Assembly: GCF_030816915.1 (NCBI RefSeq)
Contig: NZ_JAUSYN010000002.1
Span: forward strand, 3,113,501 to 3,177,500
Source of the DNA: Streptomyces sp. B3I8
GTDB taxonomy: Bacteria > Actinomycetota > Actinomycetes > Streptomycetales > Streptomycetaceae
DNA: 64,000 bases
Direction: 5' to 3'
A model generated the notes under the pieces. It made no database searches and had not been told where the DNA came from. It saw only the letters and a program-made list of their open reading frames with translations. A program made the position numbers and the translations under genes. Below are positions 39,081-47,279 of the stretch, piece by piece (position 1 is the first letter of the stretch; the number at the start of each line of letters is the position of its first letter).

Positions 39081-39096
39081 ACAGGTCTAGTCCAAT
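39081..39096 (-). promoter_or_regulatory. dre-like (DasR/GntR) site upstream of cutC
   Basis: ACAGGTCTAGTCCAAT matches 13 of 16 positions of the DasR-responsive element as I know it (core TGGTCTAGACCA). DasR is the GlcNAc-6P-sensing GntR repressor. Another GntR protein could equally use such a site. Confidence 0.4.
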
Positions 39097-39230
39097 TACA
39101 GCCTATAGTCCTCCCGGCGCCCCCCGCGCCCCCGCCTCACCGCCGTTGTGGCACAGGTCACGGGAACCGTGCCGGTGGTACGGAGAGGCAACGGGTGTGA
39201 GGTGCCACGAGATGCGAGACGACGACCCGA

Positions 39231-40004
39231 GTGAACGACGAAGCGATCGACGATCCGGCCTTTCGGCGACACTGCCCGGCGCACGGCGACATGAGTGACT
39301 CCCTGCGGGCACGCCTGCGCGCGGGCGACCGGGACGCCTTCGCCGAGCTCTACGAGGAGCACGCGCGCGCCGTCCACCTGCACGCCCACCGCCTGACCGG
39401 CGACTGGTCGCTCGCGGAGGAGGTGATGGCGGACACCTTCCTCGACGCCTGGCGCCACCGCGCGCGGCTGGAGCCCGACGGGGGCGCGGTCCTGCCCTGG
39501 CTGCTGGGCATGGCCACCAACAAGGCCCGCAACGTCCGCCGCGGCACCGGCCGCCGGCTCGCCTTCCTCTCCCGCCGCCCGGCCCCGGAACCCGTGCCGG
39601 ACTTCGCCGACGAGACCGCCGGACGGCTCGACGACGCCCGCACCCTCGCCGCCGTGCGCCAGGTGTACGGGAGGCTGCGGCGCGCGGAGCGGGAGGTGCT
39701 GGCCCTGTGCGTGTGGTCCGGCCTCGACTACGCCGAGGCCGCGCAGGCGCTGGGGGTGCCGGTCGGCACCGTACGGTCCCGGCTGTCCCGCGCCCGCGCC
39801 CGGCTGCGCCGCCTCGTGCGGGAGCGGCTCGCCGAGGAGACGGAGGCGCGGGCGGGAGACGGGGCGGGACACCGGGTGGAGGGCAGGACCGGACACCGGG
39901 CGGAGGGCAGGACGGAACCCGCCCCCGGCCGCGGAGAGGTACGGCGTGGGGACGCATTCGCGGCCCTGACACTCACGGACTTTCAGGAGGGCACATCCCG
40001 ATGA
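39231..40004 (+). CDS. ECF-type sigma-70 factor
   Basis: About 257 residues. Region 2 spans DAFAELYEEHARAVHLHAHRL to DTFLDAWRHR, and region 4 reads LRRAEREVLALCVWSGLDYAEAAQALGVPVGTVRSRLSRAR. The C-terminal 50 residues are Arg/Gly-rich and repetitive. Start GTG at 39231 is kept; ATG at 39291 (MSDSLRARL) is a good alternative. The stop overlaps the next start (ATGA), coupling it to a CU044_5270 protein as seen across actinomycetes. No zinc anti-sigma factor is present. Confidence 0.9.
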   Translation: MNDEAIDDPAFRRHCPAHGDMSDSLRARLRAGDRDAFAELYEEHARAVHLHAHRLTGDWSLAEEVMADTFLDAWRHRARLEPDGGAVLPWLLGMATNKARNVRRGTGRRLAFLSRRPAPEPVPDFADETAGRLDDARTLAAVRQVYGRLRRAEREVLALCVWSGLDYAEAAQALGVPVGTVRSRLSRARARLRRLVRERLAEETEARAGDGAGHRVEGRTGHRAEGRTEPAPGRGEVRRGDAFAALTLTDFQEGTSR

Positions 40005-41116
40005 ACGCCTCAGGCCACGGGCCCGGGCGGGCCGACGGTGACGACACGGCACGCGCGTCACGCGAACTGCGTGAGACCCGCGCCGAACTGGCCCGGCTGC
40101 TGCCGGCCCCACCCGAGCGGGAGCTGCCTCCTGAGCGTCACCTCCACCACAAGGAACGGTTGATGCGACTCATCGACAACGACCAGGCCCGGGCAGGGGC
40201 CACGGCCCACGCCGGCACCGACGCCCACACCGCCGGCGCCGCCCCCCGCCGCCCCCTCCTCCCCCGCCCCGCGCTGTGGCTGCCCGTCGCCGCCCTCGCA
40301 CTGGCCGGGGCGCTGACCGTCACCCTCGTCACGCACGACGCCACCGGCACCCGCGCGGACACCGCCACCTCCGCCACACCCACCGGCTCCGCCACGGTCC
40401 TGCTGGACCGGATCGCCGCCGTGGCCGCCGACACCGACGCCGCCCCGGTCCGCGACGACCAGTTCACCTACGTCAAGAGCCTGACCGCCGGTGCCGAGGG
40501 GCAGCCGGACGGCTCCTTCGTCCCGGGCAGGCTGCACGAACGCGAGATCTGGAAGTCGCAGCGCTCCGGCCCCGTGAAGCAGGTCGGCCTGATCCACGAG
40601 GACGGCGGGTACGCGCCGCTGCGGGAGTTCCTGCCGGCCGGCTCCCCCGGCGTGTCCCCGGGCATCGACCGGCCCACGTACACCTGGCTGGCCTCTCTGC
40701 CCACCGACCCCGCGACCCTGCTGAGGAAGCTGTACCGGCTGACCCCGGTCCAGGACGGCCAGGAGCGGGACCAGGCCGTGTTCGACCGGATCGGTGAGCT
40801 GCTGCACGAGACGGTCATGCCGCCCGAGAACGCCGCCGCCCTCTACAAGGCCGCCGCCCGCATCCCGGGCGTCACCCGGCGGGAGGACGCCACGGACCCG
40901 GCCGGCCGGCACGGCGTCGCCATCCTCCGCGTCGACGCGCACGCCTCGACGGCCACCGAGTGGATCTTCGACCGGAAGACGCTGGCGTTCCTCGGCGAGC
41001 GCAGCTATCTCACACATGACGTCACGGCGGGCAGGAAGGGCACGGTCATGGAGGAGACGGCGGTGCTGCGCCGGGCGGTCGTGGACGCGTACCGGGAGCG
41101 TCCCAGCGGGTCCTGA
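40001..41116 (+). CDS. CU044_5270 family membrane protein
   Basis: A 371-residue protein with a cytoplasmic N-terminus (about 1-85, ELRETRAELARLLP...ERHLHHKERLMRLID). One membrane helix follows (PALWLPVAALALAGALTVTLV), and then an extracytoplasmic domain of about 260 residues. It matches the CU044_5270 family, nearly always encoded just after an ECF sigma factor. The topology fits a membrane-bound partner or anti-sigma-like sensor of that factor (inference). Confidence 0.85.
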   Translation: MNASGHGPGRADGDDTARASRELRETRAELARLLPAPPERELPPERHLHHKERLMRLIDNDQARAGATAHAGTDAHTAGAAPRRPLLPRPALWLPVAALALAGALTVTLVTHDATGTRADTATSATPTGSATVLLDRIAAVAADTDAAPVRDDQFTYVKSLTAGAEGQPDGSFVPGRLHEREIWKSQRSGPVKQVGLIHEDGGYAPLREFLPAGSPGVSPGIDRPTYTWLASLPTDPATLLRKLYRLTPVQDGQERDQAVFDRIGELLHETVMPPENAAALYKAAARIPGVTRREDATDPAGRHGVAILRVDAHASTATEWIFDRKTLAFLGERSYLTHDVTAGRKGTVMEETAVLRRAVVDAYRERPSGS

Positions 41117-41218
41117 ACACCCGCGGAACACCTGCGGACCCCGGAGGCGCCTGGTGCGCCGGGGGTTCCTGACGCGCCGGAAGGCTGTCCGTTCCGTGAC
41201 GCGGCGCTTCTCCCCGAC

Positions 41219-41259
41219 GAGGCCCCGACCGGCGCTCTGACCAGCCCGGTCGGGGCCTC
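41219..41259 (+). terminator. terminator after the sigma-factor operon
   Basis: GAGGCCCCGACCGG (41219-41232) pairs perfectly with CCGGTCGGGGCCTC (41246-41259), 13-nt loop. It lies in the 314-bp gap 41117-41430; the rest of that gap holds nothing I can name. Confidence 0.8.
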
Positions 41260-41430
41260 ACGCGAGCCACACCCGTTCCGTTGTCCCCCGTGCGAGCTAC
41301 AGGTGAGTGTCCACTGCACGGTGACGATTCTCGAACATCGTCTCCGTAGTGTTCGGTTCACCGCGGAACGCCGGACCGCGGGCCGGGAGAAGAACCGGAG
41401 TCGGACGGACCGGCAGAGGGAGCGCATGTC

Positions 41431-42273
41431 ATGAAAGCCATGAAGATCGTCCTGCAGATAGTGGCCGTGTTCGCGGTCTACGCGATCAGCGGCGCCGCCA
41501 TCAACGGGGTGAAGGACAATCCGTGGCTGTCGCTCCTGGCGGGCGCGCTCACCGTGGCCGCCATGGTGTTCGTCTACCGGTGGGTCGTGGGCCGTACCGA
41601 GAACCGCGAGGTCACCGAGCTCCAGGGGAAGGGCGCGACGAGCGCGACCGCCTGGGGCCTGGTCTTCGGCACGCTGATGTTCCTCTGCGTCATCAGCAAC
41701 ATCTACTTCCTCGGTGACTACAAGGTCCACGGCATCGACTCGGTGAGCGGGGCCATCGGCCTGATCGGCTTCATGGCCGGCGCCGCCTCGACCGAGGAGA
41801 TCGTCTTCCGCGGCCTGCTGTTCCGGCTGGTGGAGCGGGGCCTGGGCACGTACGTCGCACTGGTGCTGTCCGGCCTCGTGTTCGGCGGCATGCACCTCTT
41901 CAACGACGACGCCACCGTCGCCGGTGCCCTCGCCATCTCCGTCGAGGCCGGCGCCATGCTCGCCGCCGCGTACGCCGCCACCCGCAACCTGTGGCTGCCG
42001 ATGGGCGTGCACTTCGCCTGGAACTTCATGGAGTCCGGCATCTTCAGCACCCAGGTCTCGGGCAACGGCGACACCCACGGTCTGCTGAAGTCCACCCTGT
42101 CGGGCGACAAGCTGATCACCGGCGGCCAGTTCGGCCCCGAGGCGAGCCTGTACGCGGTGCTCTTCGGCACGCTGCTGACGGTCTGCTTCCTGATCGTGGC
42201 CCACCGCCGCGGCAACATCGTCCCCCTGCGCCGCGCCGAGCGTGCGAACGCCCTCGTCGCCCTCGCCCGGTGA
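41431..42273 (+). CDS. CPBP family intramembrane metalloprotease
   Basis: A 280-residue polytopic protein. The CPBP (CaaX protease/bacteriocin-processing) motifs are clear: STEEIVFRGLLF (EExxxR), FGGMHLFN and VHFAWNFMES, which supply Glu and His metal ligands. About 8 membrane helices are seen. The substrate is unknown. The stop touches a possible start of the histidine kinase downstream, so the three genes 41431-44377 may form one operon. Confidence 0.9.
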   Translation: MKAMKIVLQIVAVFAVYAISGAAINGVKDNPWLSLLAGALTVAAMVFVYRWVVGRTENREVTELQGKGATSATAWGLVFGTLMFLCVISNIYFLGDYKVHGIDSVSGAIGLIGFMAGAASTEEIVFRGLLFRLVERGLGTYVALVLSGLVFGGMHLFNDDATVAGALAISVEAGAMLAAAYAATRNLWLPMGVHFAWNFMESGIFSTQVSGNGDTHGLLKSTLSGDKLITGGQFGPEASLYAVLFGTLLTVCFLIVAHRRGNIVPLRRAERANALVALAR

Positions 42274-42467
42274 TGACGCGGCAGCGATCCGCCGGGACGC
42301 CGGAGCACTGGACGGACGGGGCCGAGCACCGCGAGGGCGGTGCCGGGCACCGGCCGGACGGGCTCCGGCTCCGGCCGTTCCCGGGCACGGAACGGCGGGA
42401 CGGCATACGGCACGGGCAGGACGGCCCCCCTCACCGACCGGGCGGAACGCAGGAGAGACTGGGCGAC

Positions 42468-43700
42468 GTGCGAAACAGACTGGGCGGCATGAAGCGCCGG
42501 CTGGGCGGAGTTCAGAGAAGACTGAGCGGCGCCTGGTACCGGCTGGACGTCGTCGTGCGAGACCTTCCGTTCGGGCTGCTCCTCCTGGTCGGTTCGTTCG
42601 TCCCGGCGCTCAGCAAGAACGGAACGGTCCTCGGCGGCGTCCACGACCGCCCGTACGAGGCACTGGCCGTCGTGGTGATCCTGCTGGAGTCCCTGCCGCT
42701 CGCGGTGCGGCGACGGTGGCCGGCCCTCGCCCTGGGCCTGGTGTTCTGCGGGTTCGCCCTCGACCAGCTCCGCGGCTACCACACCTTCGCCGCCACCGCG
42801 ATGCCCGTCATGCTGCTGAGCACCGGCTCGCACCTGGAACGGCACCGCCGGGCCACCGTGTTCGGCCTGACCGCGGTGTACGTGGCACTGGTGGTGGCCC
42901 TCGCGCGGATCGGCACCGGCGAGACCGTCACCGGGTTCGCGACGTTCTACCTGGCGCTCGGTCTGGCGTGGGGCGCCGGGGGCTGGCTGCGTACCACCCG
43001 CCGGGCGGAGGCCGAGCGCCGCAAGCGCATCGCGGTGGAGACGCGGACCGCCGAACGCACGCGCATCGCACGGGAGTTGCACGACGTCGTGACCCACCAC
43101 GTGACGGCGATGGTGGTACAGGCGGAGGCCGCCCGCTATCTGGCCTCCGCACCGGAACGGCTGGACCAGTCCCTCAGCGCCGTCTCCGACACCGGCCGAC
43201 GGGCGATCACCGATCTGCGGCACCTCCTGGACCTGCTCAACCCCGACCACGGCACCGGCACCGGCACCGGCACCGGCGGCGACGCCCCGGCCGAGCCCAG
43301 GACACCGGCCGTCGGCCGCGTCCTCACCCTGGTGGAGCAGACCCGCCGGGCGGGCCAGCCGGTGGAGTTCACCGAGGAGGGCACCCCGCCGGTCTCCACC
43401 GGCAGCGCCGACCTCGTCGCCTACCGGGTGGTGCAGGAAGCACTCACCAACGCGCTCAAGTACGCTCACGGCAGCCGCACTTCGGTCATGGTGCGGCACG
43501 GGGAGAGGGAGATCACCGTGGAGGTCAGCACGGACGGCACCGGCTCACGGGCCGCCGCCGTCGGTGGCAGCGGGCGGGGCCTGGCCGGCCTGCGCGAGCG
43601 GGTCGACGTGCTCGGCGGCGACTTCAGCGCGGGCCCCGGCGCGGGCGGCGGCTTCGTCGTCCGGGCGCGCGTTCCCGCCCCGGCCCGGAGCCGCTCGTGA
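42468..43700 (+). CDS. two-component sensor histidine kinase (NarL group)
   Basis: About 410 residues. N-terminal membrane helices (four to five, from FGLLLLVGSFVPAL to FYLALGLAWGAGGWL) lead to a HisKA_3 dimerisation domain, with the phospho-His in ARELHDVVTHHV. The ATPase shows VVQEALTNALKYA and SGRGLAGLRERV. A GTGTGTGTGG stretch in the linker comes from a GGCACC hexamer run. GTG at 42468 has AGGAGAG upstream. An earlier ATG at 42273, coupled to the protease stop, would add 65 low-complexity residues. The stop overlaps the response regulator start. Confidence 0.9.
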   Translation: MRNRLGGMKRRLGGVQRRLSGAWYRLDVVVRDLPFGLLLLVGSFVPALSKNGTVLGGVHDRPYEALAVVVILLESLPLAVRRRWPALALGLVFCGFALDQLRGYHTFAATAMPVMLLSTGSHLERHRRATVFGLTAVYVALVVALARIGTGETVTGFATFYLALGLAWGAGGWLRTTRRAEAERRKRIAVETRTAERTRIARELHDVVTHHVTAMVVQAEAARYLASAPERLDQSLSAVSDTGRRAITDLRHLLDLLNPDHGTGTGTGTGGDAPAEPRTPAVGRVLTLVEQTRRAGQPVEFTEEGTPPVSTGSADLVAYRVVQEALTNALKYAHGSRTSVMVRHGEREITVEVSTDGTGSRAAAVGGSGRGLAGLRERVDVLGGDFSAGPGAGGGFVVRARVPAPARSRS

Positions 43701-44377
43701 ACACACCCCCGCCCTCCGGCGCCGCGCCGACCCGGGTCGTCGTCTGCGACGACCAGGCGCTGATCCGCATGGGCCTGACCACGATCATCGACGCGCAGCC
43801 CGACATGGAGGTGGTGGGCGAGTGCGGCGACGGGCGGACCGGCGTCGACCTCGCCCGGACACTCGAGCCGGACGTCGTGGTCATGGACATCCGCATGCCG
43901 GTCCTCGACGGCCTCGAAGCCACCCGGCTGCTGGCGGGGGCCGGGGTCACCCACCCCGTCAAGGTCCTCGTGGTCACCACGTTCAACCTCGACGAGTACG
44001 TGTACGAGGCGCTGCGCGCCGGAGCGAGCGGCTTCCTCCTCAAGGACGCCCCGCCCGACCGCCTGCTGCACGGCATCCGCACGGTGGCCATGGGCGCGGC
44101 GCTGCTGGACCCCGACGTCACCCGTCAGCTCGTGGGCCGGTACGCGGCCCGTATCCGCCCCACCGACGGCACCCCGCGGGACATCCCGCTCACCCCCCGC
44201 GAGCTGGAGGTGCTCCGGCTGATCGCGGACGGCCTCTCCAACAGCGAGATCGCCGCCACCCTGGTCATCAGCCAGGAGACGGTGAAGACGTTCGTCTCCC
44301 GCATCCTCACCAAACTGAACCTGCGCGACCGGGTCCAGGCGGTCGTCTACGCGTTCCGCCACGGCCTGGCGAGCTGA
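43697..44377 (+). CDS. response regulator, NarL/FixJ family
   Basis: A 226-residue regulator. The receiver domain has the acidic pair CDDQAL, phospho-Asp in VVMDIRMPVLDG and Lys in LLKDAP. The LuxR-type HTH (TPRELEVLRLIADGLSNSEIA...SQETVKTFVSRIL) closes the protein. GTG at 43697 overlaps the kinase stop as GTGA, so the two are translated together. The CPBP protease upstream may be part of the response. Confidence 0.94.
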   Translation: MNTPPPSGAAPTRVVVCDDQALIRMGLTTIIDAQPDMEVVGECGDGRTGVDLARTLEPDVVVMDIRMPVLDGLEATRLLAGAGVTHPVKVLVVTTFNLDEYVYEALRAGASGFLLKDAPPDRLLHGIRTVAMGAALLDPDVTRQLVGRYAARIRPTDGTPRDIPLTPRELEVLRLIADGLSNSEIAATLVISQETVKTFVSRILTKLNLRDRVQAVVYAFRHGLAS

Positions 44378-44385
44378 GGACCGCC

Positions 44386-44415
44386 GAGCCCGCGAGGCCC
44401 GGACTCCGCGGGCTC
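44386..44415. terminator. bidirectional hairpin between response regulator and murQ
   Basis: GAGCCCGCG (44386-44394) pairs with CGCGGGCTC (44407-44415), 12-nt loop. It is between convergent genes and overlaps the murQ stop codon. Confidence 0.6.
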
Positions 44416-45373
44416 AGCGGCGGCCGGCGGGGTCCGCCGCCGCCTTGAGCGACGCCCGCAGGTGCCCCGCGTTCTCGGCCAGCAGGCGCGCGGCCCGCGC
44501 GGCGCCGACGTCGGCCAGCAGCATCAGGATCGCGTTCTTGACCTCGCCGTCCGTCGCCGTCAGGGCTGCCTCGATCTCCTCGTCCGTCGCGTCCGTGGCG
44601 AGGGAGACGATGCGGTGGGAACGGGCCCGCAGCTTGTCGTTGGAGGCGCGCACGTCGACCATCAGGTTCCCGTACGTCTTGCCCAGGCGGATCATCGTGA
44701 TCGTCGACAGCATGTTCAGGACCAGCTTCTGCGCCGTGCCCGCCTTGAGGCGCGTGGAGCCGGTGAGGAGTTCGGGACCGACGACGACCTCGATGCCGTG
44801 GTCCGCCGCGGCGGCCAGCGCGCTGCCCGCGTTGCAGGCCAGCCCGATCGTCAACGCCCCGCGCGTGCGGGCGTGTTCGACCGCGCCGACGGCGTACGGG
44901 GTGCGCCCGGAGGCGGAGACTCCGACCACCGTGTCGTCCGGGGTGAGGTCCAGCGCCCGCAGGTCGTCCTCGGCGAGCGCCTTGGAGTCCTCCGCGCCCT
45001 CCACGGACGTCACCATCGCGCCGGGACCGCCCGCGATCAGGCCCACCACCTGCGAGGGGTCGGTGTTGAAGGTGGGCGGGCACTCGGAGGCGTCCAGCAC
45101 GCCGAGCCGCCCGGCGGTGCCGGCGCCCGCGTAGAGGAGCCGGCCGCCCCGCGCCATGCGCGCGGCGGTGGCGTCGATCGCGGCGGCGATCTCGGGCAGC
45201 CGGGCGGCGACGGCGGCCGGGACGGTGGCGTCCTCGCCGTTCATCAGGGTGGCGATCTCCAACGTGGAGAGCTGGTCGATGCTCGCCAGTTCCGGGCGGA
45301 ACGCCTCGGTCGTCAGGGTCTCCAGCTGGGCGCGCAGCGCACGGGGGGCGTCTTCGGACGCGGGAGAGGTCAT
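44414..45373 (-). CDS. murQ: N-acetylmuramic acid 6-phosphate etherase
   Basis: A 319-residue SIS-fold enzyme. It splits D-lactate from MurNAc-6-phosphate to give GlcNAc-6-phosphate during cell-wall recycling. Signatures: GRLLYAGAGTAGRLGVLDASECPPTF near residue 80, GVSASGRTPY, and LLTGSTRLKAGTAQKL. ATG at 45373 gives the usual length. It follows an RpiR-type regulator by 88 bp on the same strand and is probably controlled by it. Confidence 0.95.
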   Translation of the reverse strand: MTSPASEDAPRALRAQLETLTTEAFRPELASIDQLSTLEIATLMNGEDATVPAAVAARLPEIAAAIDATAARMARGGRLLYAGAGTAGRLGVLDASECPPTFNTDPSQVVGLIAGGPGAMVTSVEGAEDSKALAEDDLRALDLTPDDTVVGVSASGRTPYAVGAVEHARTRGALTIGLACNAGSALAAAADHGIEVVVGPELLTGSTRLKAGTAQKLVLNMLSTITMIRLGKTYGNLMVDVRASNDKLRARSHRIVSLATDATDEEIEAALTATDGEVKNAILMLLADVGAARAARLLAENAGHLRASLKAAADPAGRR

Positions 45374-45461
45374 GGTGGTGCGGCTCTTTCCGGTGAGGGT
45401 GCGGGACCGCGGCCTGCGGCCCGCGTGGTCAGCGGGAGGTGGGGCCGCCACGGGGCCGTGG

Positions 45462-46454
45462 TCAGCGGGAGGTGGCGCCGCCGCGGGGCGCGTGGCGGTG
45501 CGCGAGCGCCTCGTAGGACGCGGCGAGCGCGGGCGCCGCCGTCTCGTACGTGCGCTGGGCGACGCCTATGAACAGGCAGTCCACGACGAGGAGTTGGCTC
45601 GTACGGGAGGACATCGCGGCCGGCCGCAGCTCGCTCTCCCGGGCGGTGGAGGTGGTCAGCACGTGATCGGCGTACTGCGCGACCGGTCCGCCGGGCCGGC
45701 CGGTGATCGCGACGGTGGTGGCCCCGCGTTCGAACGCGACCCGCAACGGCTCGATCACGTCCCCGGTGGAACCCGAATGGGTGATCGCGATCGCCACGTC
45801 CTTCGCCCGCAGCAGCACCGCGTTGGTGACGGCGAGGTGGGGGTCGCTGTGCGCCTGCGCCATGAGCCCTATGCGCAGCAGCTTCTGGGTGAGGTCCTGT
45901 GCGACGAGCCCGGACGCCCCGACCCCGTACACGTCGATCCGGCGGGCCGCCGCCAGCGCGGCGACGGCCGCGCCGAGCTGCGCGGTGTCCAGTCCGGCGG
46001 CGGTGTCGGCGAGGGTCTGCCGCTCGTCGTGGGCGAGCTTGGCGACGACGTCGGCGAGCGGGTCGTCCACCGCGATGTCGGCGGTGACGGCGGGGGCCCG
46101 GCCGGACTCCTGGTGGGCGGCGAGCCCGGCGAGGGCGAGCCGCAGGTCCCGGTAACCGGGGTAGCCGAGCAGCCGGGCGGTGCGTACGACCGTGGCCTCG
46201 CTGGTGCCGGTGCGCGCGGCGAGGCCGGTGACGGTGAGCGCGGCGCAGCCGGCCGGGTCGGCGGCGACGGTCTCGGCGACGCGCTGCATCGAACGGGTCA
46301 TCGACGGCGCGAGCGTGCGCACCTTGGCGGCCAACGCGGCGGGAGCGGGCGGCGCGGGCGGCGCGGGTGCGGCCGGGGGAGCGGCGGGCGCAACGGGTAC
46401 AGCGCGAGCCGCCGGAGCCGCCGAAGCCGCGTGCACCGCGAAAGTTTCCTTCAC
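45462..46454 (-). CDS. MurR/RpiR family transcriptional regulator
   Basis: About 330 residues. An Ala/Pro-rich N-terminal tail of about 40 residues precedes an RpiR HTH (MTRSMQRVAETVAADPAGC...LAARTGTSEATVVRTARLLGYPGY). A SIS sugar-phosphate-binding domain (about 150-290, IDVYGVGASGLVAQDL and ITHSGSTGDVI) follows. GTG at 46454 has GAGG six bases upstream; GTG at 46466 is also possible. The ligand is probably MurNAc-6P, given murQ next to it. Confidence 0.9.
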   Translation of the reverse strand: MKETFAVHAASAAPAARAVPVAPAAPPAAPAPPAPPAPAALAAKVRTLAPSMTRSMQRVAETVAADPAGCAALTVTGLAARTGTSEATVVRTARLLGYPGYRDLRLALAGLAAHQESGRAPAVTADIAVDDPLADVVAKLAHDERQTLADTAAGLDTAQLGAAVAALAAARRIDVYGVGASGLVAQDLTQKLLRIGLMAQAHSDPHLAVTNAVLLRAKDVAIAITHSGSTGDVIEPLRVAFERGATTVAITGRPGGPVAQYADHVLTTSTARESELRPAAMSSRTSQLLVVDCLFIGVAQRTYETAAPALAASYEALAHRHAPRGGATSR

Positions 46455-46470
46455 CTCATACCTCACACTC

Positions 46471-46485
46471 TGAAAGATATTTTCG
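46471..46485 (-). promoter_or_regulatory. candidate RpiR operator
   Basis: TGAAAGATATTTTCG has GAAA and TTTC arms around an AT core in an otherwise GC-rich region, just upstream of the RpiR gene. Such GAAA/TTTC boxes are typical for RpiR/MurR proteins. Confidence 0.4.
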
Positions 46486-46522
46486 ATGCGGTGGCCCGGT
46501 CAAGAGTGCGCACAATGGGTGT

Positions 46523-46972
46523 ATGAACCCTCCGGACCCGTCCTCGTCCCCAGACCCGTCCCCGTCCTCATCCTCATCCCCGTCTCCGTCCCCGTCCATC
46601 GGCCCGTTGGAGCAGGTGCTCCACACGGCCCGCGCACGTGTGCTCGCCGACCTGGTCGCGGGGGACGTCGCCCAGGCCGACGTCGTCTCGCTCGTCGAGG
46701 ACTCCGTCACCCAGCGCCGCTGGTGGGTGGAGCAGTGGCCCGACGGCTCCACTTTCGTGGCGGGGCTGGTCGCGCAGGACGTGCAGGACGCGCTGCTGGA
46801 GAAGTACGGCCGCTGGCCGCTGTGCCCGGTCTGCCCCACCGGCGACCCGCACGCGCTGGAGGTGGAACCGGAGTTGGGCCCCGACCCGCACTGGGTGTGC
46901 CACAAGGCGGGCGTGAAGGTCGCGGCGGTGGGCTCGCTCGCGGCGGTGACGGGAGGGACGCGCCGCTCGTGA
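46523..46972 (+). CDS. conserved hypothetical protein with a CPVC motif
   Basis: A 149-residue protein. The first 25 residues are Ser/Pro repeats; the conserved part contains ARARVLADLVAGDVAQADVVSLVEDSVTQRRWWVEQWPDG and LCPVCPTGDPHALEVEPELG...WVC, which could bind a metal through Cys. A CACAAT box shortly before the ATG suggests a short or absent leader. The stop overlaps the DUF4031 gene (GTGA), so the two are coupled. Confidence 0.75.
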   Translation: MNPPDPSSSPDPSPSSSSSPSPSPSIGPLEQVLHTARARVLADLVAGDVAQADVVSLVEDSVTQRRWWVEQWPDGSTFVAGLVAQDVQDALLEKYGRWPLCPVCPTGDPHALEVEPELGPDPHWVCHKAGVKVAAVGSLAAVTGGTRRS

Positions 46973-47241
46973 CGATATACGTCGACCCGCCCACCTGGCC
47001 CGGCCACGGCCGGCTGTGGTCGCACCTGGTCAGCGACGTCTCCTACGCCGAACTCCACACGTTCGCCGAGGCGTTGGGGGTTCCCCGCCGCGCCTTCGAA
47101 CGCGACCACTACGACCTCCCCGCCCATCGGTACGCGGACGCGGTGGGCGCGGGCGCGGTCGAGGTGAGCAGCCGTGAGGTGGTCCGGCTGCTGACGTCGG
47201 CGGGACTGCGCCGGCGCAAGGGCGCCGCCACGCGCACCTGA
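46969..47241 (+). CDS. DUF4031 domain protein
   Basis: A 90-residue protein beginning at GTG (VTIYVDPPTWPGHGRLWSHLVSD), with FAEALGVPRRAFERDHYDLP and a basic C-terminus. These match the small DUF4031 family of actinomycetes. Biochemical function is unknown. It is translated with the upstream CPVC-motif protein through a 4-bp overlap. Confidence 0.88.
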   Translation: MTIYVDPPTWPGHGRLWSHLVSDVSYAELHTFAEALGVPRRAFERDHYDLPAHRYADAVGAGAVEVSSREVVRLLTSAGLRRRKGAATRT

Positions 47242-47279
47242 CCGCACCCGGGGCGTCACCCGCGCGGCTCCCGGTGGCG

